Below are positions 43,628-50,127 of a stretch of 64,000 bases of DNA, piece after piece; the stretch's first letter is position 1, and every line of letters begins with the position of its first letter. Position numbers and translations under genes: made by a program. The notes under the pieces were generated by a model. That model was not told where the DNA came from and ran no database searches. It saw nothing but the letters and a program-made list of their open reading frames with translations. This DNA is from Bradyrhizobium sp. CSS354 (lineage in GTDB: Bacteria > Pseudomonadota > Alphaproteobacteria > Rhizobiales > Xanthobacteraceae): contig NZ_JAACFU010000001.1 in assembly GCF_029051725.1 (NCBI RefSeq), forward strand, positions 725,956 through 789,955. The letters are read 5' to 3'.

Positions 43628-43657
43628 ATTTTCGAAAATCATATCCTTTACGAAAAT
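43628..43657. promoter_or_regulatory. Palindromic operator, left promoter of the GntR locus
   Basis: ATTTTCGAAAAT (43628-43639) is a perfect palindrome; a second CGAAAAT lies at 43651-43657, 18 bases on, inside the near-copy TTTACGAAAA. It sits between the oxidoreductase and the gntR gene. The same arrangement occurs at 44459-44489, which marks it as the site of the GntR regulator encoded between them. Confidence 0.7.
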
Positions 43658-43702
43658 TATTGCAAGATGGTCTTTGGCGCGGCATGTTGAGCTATCGATT
43701 CA

Positions 43703-44416
43703 ATGACAGAAACCATGTCCGACAGCGCCATTCGCCCCCGCAAGGAATTCGGCAAGACCATCGCCGCCGACGTCACCCATCGGCTGCGCGAGGAGATCAT
43801 TGCCTGCGGCCTGGCGCCGGGCGAGCCGCTGCGATTCGACGTCCTGCGCGAACGATTCGGCGTAAGTTTCACCACGCTGCGCGAGGCACTGACGGCGCTT
43901 ACCGCCGAGGGCCTAGTCGACGCGCAGGAGCAGCGCGGATTTCGCGTGGCCCCCGTCAGCCGCCAGGATCTGGTGGAGGTCACCGATGCGCGGGTCCTGA
44001 TCGAGGTGGAATTGATCCGCCGTGCCATCGAGCGGGGCAACGACGATTGGGAAATCGCCGTCATCTCGACACTGCACAGATTGAAGCGAATCGAGCAGCG
44101 CGATCCCGAACATCCGCTGCGTGATCCCGAATGGAACATCGCCCACCGCCAATTCCACCAGGCATTGGTGTCAGCCTGCGGCTCCGCGACACTCCTCGCC
44201 ATTCGCGCCGAGCTGTTCGACCGCGCCGAGCGTTATCGGCATCTGTCGGCCAATTTCCGGCCGCGTCCGCGCGACAAGGCCGGCGAGCACCAGGCGATCA
44301 TGCAGGCCGCGATCTCGCGCAATCCTGACCTCGCGGTGCAGCTGATCGAGACGCACATCCGCTCGACTGCCGACAACGTGGCAACATACGCCGCGCACCT
44401 GCTCGATACCGAATAG
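43703..44416 (+). CDS. GntR-family regulator, FadR (FCD) subgroup
   Basis: 237 residues. Winged helix at 15-85 with LRFDVLRERFGVSFTTLREA as helix-turn-helix, followed by a helical FCD effector domain. In it DARVLIEVELIRRAIE, HRQFHQALVSACGS and HQAIMQAAISRNPDLA carry the usual Asp and His residues that hold a metal and a carboxylate ligand. Divergent from the oxidoreductase-dioxygenase genes and 94 bp before the FAH-family gene. It probably represses both arms through the ATTTTCGAAAAT sites until a pathway acid is bound. Confidence 0.9.
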   Translation: MTETMSDSAIRPRKEFGKTIAADVTHRLREEIIACGLAPGEPLRFDVLRERFGVSFTTLREALTALTAEGLVDAQEQRGFRVAPVSRQDLVEVTDARVLIEVELIRRAIERGNDDWEIAVISTLHRLKRIEQRDPEHPLRDPEWNIAHRQFHQALVSACGSATLLAIRAELFDRAERYRHLSANFRPRPRDKAGEHQAIMQAAISRNPDLAVQLIETHIRSTADNVATYAAHLLDTE

Positions 44417-44458
44417 GCTGCACCGTCTTTTTATTGGGGTGGGCTTGCGCCTGGGCTG

Positions 44459-44489
44459 ATTTTCGAAAATAATAGGAAGGATCGAAAAT
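44459..44489. promoter_or_regulatory. Palindromic operator, right promoter of the GntR locus
   Basis: ATTTTCGAAAAT (44459-44470) again, with a further CGAAAAT at 44483-44489. The second half-site starts 19 bases after the first one, against 18 in the left copy. It lies 22 bases before the FAH-family start codon. The identity with the left copy over twelve bases in a GC-rich genome is strong evidence of a shared regulator. Confidence 0.7.
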
Positions 44490-44510
44490 GCCAACCTTTG
44501 GGGCGAAACC

Positions 44511-45374
44511 ATGAAGCTGCTGTCATTCTTGGACGAAAATCGGGAAAGCTGGGGCGCCGTTGTCGAAAATGGCGTCGTGGATCTCGGCCGCGCCCTGCCC
44601 CAATACCCTGTTCTCGCGGACTTCCTCGGCAGCGACGACTATGCGCGGCGCGACGCCATCGTTGCCAGGCACAAGCCCACGATGGCGCTGAGCGACGTCA
44701 AATATCTGCCGGTGATCCCGCGTCCGGAGAAGATCGTCTGCGCCGTGCGGAATTATCTCGACCACCACAACGAAGCCGTGGCGTTCGGGATGAAGCGCGA
44801 GATCACGGAATTTCCGCCGATCTTCCTCCGGGTCTGGCGCTCCCAGGTCGCGCACAACGCGCCGGTGATCCGGCCGAAGGTCTCGGACAATTTCGACTGG
44901 GAGGGCGAGCTTGCCGTCGTCATCGGCAAGGGTGGCCGTCACATCAACCAGGCCGACGCCTGGAATCACGTGGCGGGCTACTCGATCTACAACGACGTCA
45001 GCGTGCGCGACTGGCAGCGTCACGCCCAGCAGATCGCCTCCGGCAAGAACTTCGTCGGCACCGGCCCGTTCGGTCCTTGGCTAGTGACGCCGGACGAGAT
45101 CGGCGATCCCACCAAGCTGAAGCTCGAGACGCGCGTCAACGGCGCGGTGGTGCAGTCGTCCGACACCTCGATGCTGATCTTCTCGATCCCGCGGCTGATC
45201 GAGTACAGCTCGACCATCTTCGACCTCGTCCCCGGCGACGTCATCGCCACCGGCACGCCGGCCGGCGTCGGCTTCACCCGCAAGCCGCCGGTCTTCCTCA
45301 AGCCCGGCGACGTGGTCGAGGTCGAGATCGAGAACATCGGCGTGCTGCGCAATCCCGTCGTCGACGAAGCATAG
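44511..45374 (+). CDS. Fumarylacetoacetate hydrolase-family enzyme
   Basis: 287 residues. A small N-terminal domain (KLLSFLDENRESWGAVVENG), then the FAH fold: KIVCAVRNYLDHHNEA, DNFDWEGELAVVIGKGGRHI with the metal-binding Glu residues, GYSIYNDVSVRDWQ with the Asp ligand, and VPGDVIATGTPAGVGF. Such enzymes cut C-C bonds of beta-diketo acids or hydrate and decarboxylate dienoates. Its place beside a ring-cleaving dioxygenase gene suggests it handles the opened ring. Followed nine bases later by the DUF1185 gene. Confidence 0.9.
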   Translation: MKLLSFLDENRESWGAVVENGVVDLGRALPQYPVLADFLGSDDYARRDAIVARHKPTMALSDVKYLPVIPRPEKIVCAVRNYLDHHNEAVAFGMKREITEFPPIFLRVWRSQVAHNAPVIRPKVSDNFDWEGELAVVIGKGGRHINQADAWNHVAGYSIYNDVSVRDWQRHAQQIASGKNFVGTGPFGPWLVTPDEIGDPTKLKLETRVNGAVVQSSDTSMLIFSIPRLIEYSSTIFDLVPGDVIATGTPAGVGFTRKPPVFLKPGDVVEVEIENIGVLRNPVVDEA

Positions 45375-45383
45375 AGCCAGCGC

Positions 45384-45977
45384 ATGTCGTCCCAAGACGC
45401 GACCCATGATATCCGCAAGAGCGCGCTCAGCGTCGAGACCATCTGGCACGAGCGCGGCCCCCGCCTGGAGAAGCCGCTGCTGGTCGGAACGGCCGTCGCG
45501 GTGATCCGCAATCCGTTCGCCGGCCGCTTCGAACCCGACCTGATGCCGTTTCAGGCGTCCTTGCGCGAGCTCGGGCGCGAGCTCGCGACACGGCTGATCG
45601 CGCAGCTCGGCGGTGCCGCGCAGATCGAGGCCTATGGCAAGGGCATCATCGTCGGCGGGGACGGCGAGCTCGAGCACGGCGCGGTCTGGCACGAGGCCGG
45701 CGGCCAGGGCATGCGCGAGGTGCTCGGTCAGCCCAAGGCGATCGTTCCGGCGGCGAAGACCATCGGCGGTCCGGGCACGCGGCTCATGGTTCCGCTCGGG
45801 CACATTCACGCCGCCTATGTCCGCAGCCATTTCGGCACCGCGGAGATGACGCTGTGGGATTCACCGCGGCGCGACGAGATCGCCTTCGGGCTCGTGATGG
45901 CGACCGGCGGCCGACCTCACGCGCGCATCGGGGGCCTCGCGGCGTCTGCAATCTCCGTGCACGATGGGCAGCGTTGA
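45384..45977 (+). CDS. AA_synth family protein (DUF1185, PF06684)
   Basis: 197 residues. Characteristic stretches are TAVAVIRNPFAGRFEPDL, GKGIIVGGDGELEHGA and GGPGTRLMVPLGHIHAAYVR, matching the family named amino acid synthesis protein, whose real activity is not well known. It is commonly found next to catabolic operons for odd carboxylates. Co-transcribed with the FAH-family gene. ATG at 45384 gives a short polar N-terminus. Cytoplasmic. Confidence 0.82.
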   Translation: MSSQDATHDIRKSALSVETIWHERGPRLEKPLLVGTAVAVIRNPFAGRFEPDLMPFQASLRELGRELATRLIAQLGGAAQIEAYGKGIIVGGDGELEHGAVWHEAGGQGMREVLGQPKAIVPAAKTIGGPGTRLMVPLGHIHAAYVRSHFGTAEMTLWDSPRRDEIAFGLVMATGGRPHARIGGLAASAISVHDGQR

Positions 45978-46089
45978 TGAGCGCCCGATGCGCTGAGGGA
46001 TTTTGCCGGAACGCTGCAGAGGCAGCGCGCCAAACCCGACGCAATCGAGCGCCGGCGCGCAGCCGTAAAATGATCAACTCTTGAAGCGA

Positions 46090-46851
46090 TCAGCCTTTGG
46101 AGACGACCGCGCGACCGTAGGGCGGCTGGGCCGCGACCGGCGGGTTAGCGGTCTGGGCGGCGAGTTCGCCGATCAGGCGGTCGGCATCGGCAGCCATGCC
46201 GTCGGGCGCCTGGATCACCAGCCGCTCCAGACCCCAGCGATAGGACGAGACGCGCTGCTCGAGGCACTGCTGCACCCACTGGATGATCAGCGAATTCTCC
46301 TGCATGCGCTCGACCGCGTCCTCCTTCTCCTTCGGCGAGAGGGAGGAGACACGCGCCATGCTGGCGTTGCGCTTCCTGTCGAGGTCGATGACGCGGATCG
46401 CGGAGGCGAAGAACGGCTCGAAGCGGGTGATGTCGTTGCGCACGTCCTCGATCAGCTGCGCATAGCGCGAGGAGTGCGAACGGTGCGGCTCGTCGATCAG
46501 CGTGCGTCCGTACATGGTGCGGTCGAACACGATCTTTTGCCGCCAGGGCGAGGGCAGCGCCTTGTAGTCGCCGAACACGCTCTTCCAGGCAGGCCGCGAC
46601 AGCGGCGGCTCGATCAGCGGATAAGCGAGGTCGCGAAGCTGGCGCTCCTCGTCGGTGAGCTGGAATTGGGATGGCTTCAAGCCGATGCTGGAGGTGACTT
46701 CCGCGCCCAGCCAGCGATGCATGTCGTCGCTGCGCATGTCGGCGCGGGTCCGGCCGAAATCGCCGCCGCTACAGGCGGCAAGCGTCGCGCCCAGCACTGC
46801 GAGCATGATGGCCGTTACGACGGGCCGGATCTGGCGGAGGTTCTCCGGCAT
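46090..46851 (-). CDS. Probable lipoprotein, 253 aa
   Basis: A basic N-terminus, a hydrophobic segment and a lipobox (VLGATLAACSGG, lipidated Cys at about 27). The mature part is mostly helical and charged: SPWRQKIVFDRTMYGRTLID, SSRYAQLIEDVRNDITRFEPFF and QENSLIIQWVQQCLEQRVSS. I do not recognise a named domain. It should sit in the periplasm, bound to one of the membranes. The next minus-strand gene upstream, 15 bp away, is a small Arg-rich protein, so the two may share a transcript. Confidence 0.75.
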   Translation of the reverse strand: MPENLRQIRPVVTAIMLAVLGATLAACSGGDFGRTRADMRSDDMHRWLGAEVTSSIGLKPSQFQLTDEERQLRDLAYPLIEPPLSRPAWKSVFGDYKALPSPWRQKIVFDRTMYGRTLIDEPHRSHSSRYAQLIEDVRNDITRFEPFFASAIRVIDLDRKRNASMARVSSLSPKEKEDAVERMQENSLIIQWVQQCLEQRVSSYRWGLERLVIQAPDGMAADADRLIGELAAQTANPPVAAQPPYGRAVVSKG

Positions 46852-46866
46852 TGCAAAGGCCGAAGG

Positions 46867-47055
46867 CTAGCGGCGACGACGACGGCGCCCCGGCGCTGTG
46901 CCCTGCTCCGGCCCGTGATCGCCGCTGGGCTCGTCGCTCTCGCGCTCGATGCGGATCACGGGAAGGATCAAAATCGTGCCCATGTCCGCGCGCGGAGCCA
47001 CGTCCCCCGACGCGCTCACCCGGCGACCGGCCGGAAATTCGATGATGGTCCCCAT
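46867..47055 (-). CDS. Small Arg-tailed hypothetical protein, 62 aa
   Basis: Reads MGTIIEFPAGRRVSASGDVA, then MGTILILPVIRIERESDEP, then ends in a run of seven Arg residues. The N-terminal part looks like a short tandem repeat of an MGTI-hydrophobic strand. No membrane helix. I chose ATG at 47055 after GAGAG; the frame is open to 47070. Small proteins opening MGTIIEFPA recur in Bradyrhizobium, but I know of no function; the basic tail might bind nucleic acid. Confidence 0.6.
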   Translation of the reverse strand: MGTIIEFPAGRRVSASGDVAPRADMGTILILPVIRIERESDEPSGDHGPEQGTAPGRRRRRR

Positions 47056-47239
47056 ATCAGCTCTCTTCAATTGCCGCGCGACCCGGCGCGCCTCTGCAAC
47101 ATGGGATCATTAAGATCAGTTCATGGTTAACGGGGTGTAAACGTGCCGGCGGAACCGTAACCGCACGGGTAGGACCCGCCGTCCCGTTGCGGCACGAGAA
47201 CGCTTCAAAGCAAGCGTTCGGCTTCACGCCTCGTTTTCC

Positions 47240-47254
47240 TTAACGAGCCTTTAA
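47240..47254. promoter_or_regulatory. CtrA-type box before the DUF2336 gene
   Basis: TTAA-CGAGCCT-TTAA is a perfect match to the CtrA consensus TTAA-N7-TTAA, 55 bases before the start codon at 47309. A CtrA half-site ATGGTTAA lies further up at 47123-47130. This suggests cell-cycle control of the DUF2336 gene. Confidence 0.55.
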
Positions 47255-47308
47255 AGGAGCCCGCGATAGGGTGGCGGCGAGTATCTCTTCCAGGTCGCGT
47301 ATCTCTCC

Positions 47309-48310
47309 ATGACCAAGTCGTTGTTTCCAGGATTCGACGGGCTGATGACCCTCTCCCGTCGCGAAGGCGTCGATGTCCGTCCGACGCTGCTGCGCGTGCT
47401 GACCGACCTCTATGTCCAGTCGAGCACCCACAGCGACGACGAGCAGCGCCAGTTCGTCGAGCTCGCCACACGACTGATCGACCAGGTCGACGACGCGACG
47501 CGCGCGGCCGTCAAGGCGCGGCTTGCGATCTATCCGTCGACGCCCGTCCCGATCATGCAGAAGCTCGGTCTGTCGGCCGCGCAGGAGGGCCGCAGGGTTC
47601 CGCTCGCGCGCGAAATCCCGGCGCCCGTCACTGCCCCCGCCCTTGCTCCCCCTCCTGCCCCCTTGCCGGTTCGCACGCCAACCGACGCCGAGCTGCGCAT
47701 GGCCTCGAACATGGCGATGCAGCCAAAGGACGCGGCCGATATCCACGACATGTTCTTCCGCGCCGGCGCCTCCGAGCGCGCGCTGATCCTGCACAATCTG
47801 GCGCAGACGCCGCTGAAGGCCGCGCCGCGGATTCCGACCGTGCGCGCCAAGCGCGCGATCCAGATCCTCGAGATGGCGGCGATCGCGGGCGATTTCGAGA
47901 ATTTCACCTTCGAGCTCGGCGACAGCCTGATCCTGCCCTCGCGCGTCGCAGCCCAGATCGTCGACGATGCAAGCGGCGAAGCGCTCGCGGTCGCCGCGCG
48001 CGCGCTCGACATGCCGAGCCCGGTATTCCAGCGCATCCTGCTGTTCTTCAAGCCGGAGATCGGCAACTCCGTGACCGACGTGTACCGGCTGTCGCGGCTT
48101 TACGATCGGCTCAGCGACCGCTCGGCGCTGGTGATGCTGGCCGCCTGGCGCGGCTCGACGCTCGCCGTCAACCGCGCAAAGTACCAGCCGTCGCTGCACG
48201 ACAGCGAGCGCCAGCGCGCGCGTGCGGGCGCAAGCCAGACGCGCCCGGGCGTGCAGCCCGGCTCCGCGCCCGCGGTGCGGATCGGCACCAGCGGATCATC
48301 GGATCGCTAG
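47309..48310 (+). CDS. DUF2336 protein
   Basis: 333 residues. Family features: LYVQSSTHSDDEQRQFVELA, DQVDDATRAAVKARLAIYPS and FFRAGASERALILHNL, helical repeats like those in other DUF2336 proteins. A Pro/Ala-rich linker lies at about residues 103-125 and the C-terminus is polar and Arg-rich. Alphaproteobacterial DUF2336 proteins have no firm role; some are linked to cell-cycle or motility regulons. A perfect CtrA-type box in the promoter fits that. Cytoplasmic; transcribed alone. Confidence 0.85.
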   Translation: MTKSLFPGFDGLMTLSRREGVDVRPTLLRVLTDLYVQSSTHSDDEQRQFVELATRLIDQVDDATRAAVKARLAIYPSTPVPIMQKLGLSAAQEGRRVPLAREIPAPVTAPALAPPPAPLPVRTPTDAELRMASNMAMQPKDAADIHDMFFRAGASERALILHNLAQTPLKAAPRIPTVRAKRAIQILEMAAIAGDFENFTFELGDSLILPSRVAAQIVDDASGEALAVAARALDMPSPVFQRILLFFKPEIGNSVTDVYRLSRLYDRLSDRSALVMLAAWRGSTLAVNRAKYQPSLHDSERQRARAGASQTRPGVQPGSAPAVRIGTSGSSDR

Positions 48311-48350
48311 AGGCGAGTGCGACCTGATACCGTCGCTTGCTCCACAAGCT

Positions 48351-48437
48351 CGTCATGCCCGGGCTTGTCCCAGGCATCTACGTTCATCGGTGGCGCAACC
48401 AAGATCGTGGATGGCCGGGACAAGCCCGGCCATGACG
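48351..48437. repeat. Dispersed palindromic repeat, family B
   Basis: CGTCATGCCCGGGCTTGTCC on the left is mirrored by GGACAAGCCCGGCCATGACG on the right, around a variable centre. A second copy is at 60866-60990. Typical of Bradyrhizobium intergenic DNA, here between the DUF2336 and DUF1491 genes. Confidence 0.85.
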
Positions 48438-48454
48438 ACGCAACAGCGTCCTGA

Positions 48455-48799
48455 TCAGGTCTTCGCTAATTCGAGAAAATGCCGCCCGGCGCGGTCTTCG
48501 GTCTCGACGATCCAGATGTCGGAGTCGAAGCGGATCTCCTTGGTCAGGCGCTCCTCCACCGCGGGCTCCGGCATCGGCTGCGGCGCAAACGGCACGAAGA
48601 AGCGATCGACCGGCCGGCCGTCGTCATAAGAGGTCTGCGGCGCGGGCACGTAGAGCATCGCATTGCCGTCGAGCAGCGAAACCTTCACGAACACCGCACC
48701 CGCCTCCTCCGCGCCGCGACGGCGCACCGCGCCGAACACGCCCTCGGTCTGGCACCGGCGCAGATAGGCTGAGACCCAGATGTTTGATTTCAAACGCAT
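48455..48799 (-). CDS. DUF1491 protein
   Basis: 114 residues. The family pattern is clear: LKSNIWVSAYLRRCQTEGVF, AGAVFVKVSLLDGNAMLYVP, DRFFVPF and FDSDIWIVETEDRAGRHFLE. DUF1491 is a small alphaproteobacterial family without known function. It starts three bases after the brnA stop on the same strand, so it may be read through from the brnTA promoter, though the pair is not known to be linked to it functionally. Confidence 0.88.
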   Translation of the reverse strand: MRLKSNIWVSAYLRRCQTEGVFGAVRRRGAEEAGAVFVKVSLLDGNAMLYVPAPQTSYDDGRPVDRFFVPFAPQPMPEPAVEERLTKEIRFDSDIWIVETEDRAGRHFLELAKT

Positions 48800-48802
48800 G
48801 GA

Positions 48803-49096
48803 CTACCCTGCGCCGGACGTACGCTTGCGCTTCACCACCTTGAGCAGCGCTTCATCGATCCGGCTCTGCCAACCCGGCCCTTCCGCCTTGAAATGGTCGA
48901 CCACGACAGGGCTCAGGCGCAAGGTCACCTGTCGTTTTGTGGGGGCCTTGTTGGGGCCGCGGCCCTTCCGCATGCCCGGGAAGATCTCATCGAAAGTCTT
49001 GGCCTTGGCAAAGTCATCCTTGGTCCATTCCGGATTATCGCTCACTGCGCGCATGTCCCGGGCGGTGTAGCCCTTCTTAGCGGCTGCTCTTTTCAT
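48803..49096 (-). CDS. brnA: Antitoxin BrnA
   Basis: 97 residues. An N-terminal region with NPEWTKDDFAKAKTFDEIFP that wraps the toxin, then a ribbon-helix-helix type DNA-binding end, KRQVTLRLSPVVVDHFKAEG and GWQSRIDEALLKVV. It overlaps brnT by 20 bases and follows it, the usual reverse order of brnTA. ATG at 49096 is the family start; the frame is open to 49168. It should neutralise BrnT and repress the promoter through the palindrome at 49340-49365. Confidence 0.92.
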   Translation of the reverse strand: MKRAAAKKGYTARDMRAVSDNPEWTKDDFAKAKTFDEIFPGMRKGRGPNKAPTKRQVTLRLSPVVVDHFKAEGPGWQSRIDEALLKVVKRKRTSGAG

Positions 49097-49337
49097 AGAG
49101 CCCCCTTTCCTTCTTGCTGGCAGGGCGCATGCTGACAATGCTGATGCCCTCCGCTCCACGGGTCGCAAAGATGACCGAGATGACGCCGCGAATGTTGACG
49201 CCTATCGCGCGCCAGCGGTTGCCGTAGGTGGCCAAAACCAAAGCATTATCGAAGAAGGCCTCGTTGAGATCAGCGAAATCCATCCCGTGCTTGTCGAGAT
49301 TGGCTCGGCGCTTTGGCTCGTCCCAAACGATCTTCAC
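49077..49337 (-). CDS. brnT: Ribonuclease toxin BrnT
   Basis: 86 residues. KIVWDEPKRRANLDKHGMDF opens the family, followed by ALVLATYGNRWRAIGVNIRG and FATRGAEGISIVSMRPASKK with the Arg and Ser residues of the RelE-like RNase fold. GTG start at 49337. The predicted promoter places the first transcribed base at about this codon, so the mRNA may be leaderless. It halts growth by cutting RNA when BrnA is lost. Confidence 0.92.
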   Translation of the reverse strand: MKIVWDEPKRRANLDKHGMDFADLNEAFFDNALVLATYGNRWRAIGVNIRGVISVIFATRGAEGISIVSMRPASKKERGLYEKSSR

Positions 49338-49339
49338 GA

Positions 49340-49374
49340 GGTTATTTTGTAACTACAAAATAACCGGGAGTCAA
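49340..49374 (-). promoter_or_regulatory. brnTA promoter and 26-bp operator
   Basis: GGTTATTTTGTA and TACAAAATAACC are perfect 12-bp arms with a two-base centre (49340-49365). Read on the minus strand, TTGACT (49369-49374), 17 bases, then TACAAA (49346-49351) form a good sigma-70 promoter, so the palindrome covers the spacer and the -10 box. This is the expected self-repression site. Confidence 0.75.
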
Positions 49375-49431
49375 TTGTGACAGACCTCCGCCGCCCGAGG
49401 CGGCAGAGGATTGGGAATGCGAGCGTAACGA

Positions 49432-50127
49432 CTATTCGACGGGGTGCCCGATCGCGGCGCCGAGCTCGCGGAGCAGGCGGTCGGACACCTGCCCGGTGAC
49501 CTGCATCTTGTGCTCGCGCTCGAATTTCTGGATCGCGGACTGGGTCTCGCTTCCCATCGCGCCCGTGATCTTCAAATTGCCGTAGCCATATTCGGACAGC
49601 GCGCGCTGCACGCCGGCGATGCGCCGCGCGGCCGGGCTCTGCTGCACGGGGATCGGCGCCGGCGGACGCGCGACGGAGGGCGGCGCCGAAATCGTTTGCT
49701 TGACCAGATTGGTCATGGGGTCGCCCGAGCGCGGCGTCGATGCGGTCGCATCGACGGGCCTCTCCGGCGGCTTGTCCGCAGCTCGGGGCTCGGCACGAAA
49801 CTCCGTCGCTCTCGGCTCGAGCGGCGAGGTATCGGCGCCGACGGGACGCGGACGGGGCAAGGGATTTGACAGCGCCAGGGAGGACGGTGCGGGAAGATTG
49901 ATCACGGTGCCGAACATCGGCGCCGGATGCCGGCCGGTCTGGAGGAACAGCGCATTGGCAACGATCGCGCCGATGGCGGCAACGGCGACGAGACCGGCCA
50001 GCGTATCCTTGGGGCTATGCAGCAGCACGCGCAGCACGAGATTGCGCTCGGTCTCGACATCGATGACCGCAGCCTTGGCGCCACGGCGGCGCGGAGCGGC
50101 TTCGTCCTTGGCAGACTTCTTAGGCAC
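49432..50127 (-). CDS. Membrane-anchored peptidoglycan-binding protein
   Basis: 231 residues. A charged N-terminus (30-40 residues), one membrane helix (TLAGLVAVAAIGAIVANALF), a Pro/Arg-rich linker of about 80 residues, and a C-terminal PG_binding_1 domain: RIAGVQRALSEYGYGNLKI, then SETQSAIQKFEREHKMQVTG and VSDRLLREL. It should span the inner membrane and touch the cell wall. Its start overlaps the end of the sensor kinase gene by eight bases, so the two are co-translated and may work together. Confidence 0.85.
   Translation of the reverse strand: MPKKSAKDEAAPRRRGAKAAVIDVETERNLVLRVLLHSPKDTLAGLVAVAAIGAIVANALFLQTGRHPAPMFGTVINLPAPSSLALSNPLPRPRPVGADTSPLEPRATEFRAEPRAADKPPERPVDATASTPRSGDPMTNLVKQTISAPPSVARPPAPIPVQQSPAARRIAGVQRALSEYGYGNLKITGAMGSETQSAIQKFEREHKMQVTGQVSDRLLRELGAAIGHPVE

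Noticed and set aside
43685..43701. TTGA and TCAA close together before gntR
   Set aside because: The spacing is nine bases, not six, so it does not fit an FNR/FixK site.
48351..48437. Repeats considered as a CRISPR array
   Set aside because: Single inverted units far apart, with no regular spacers and no cas genes.
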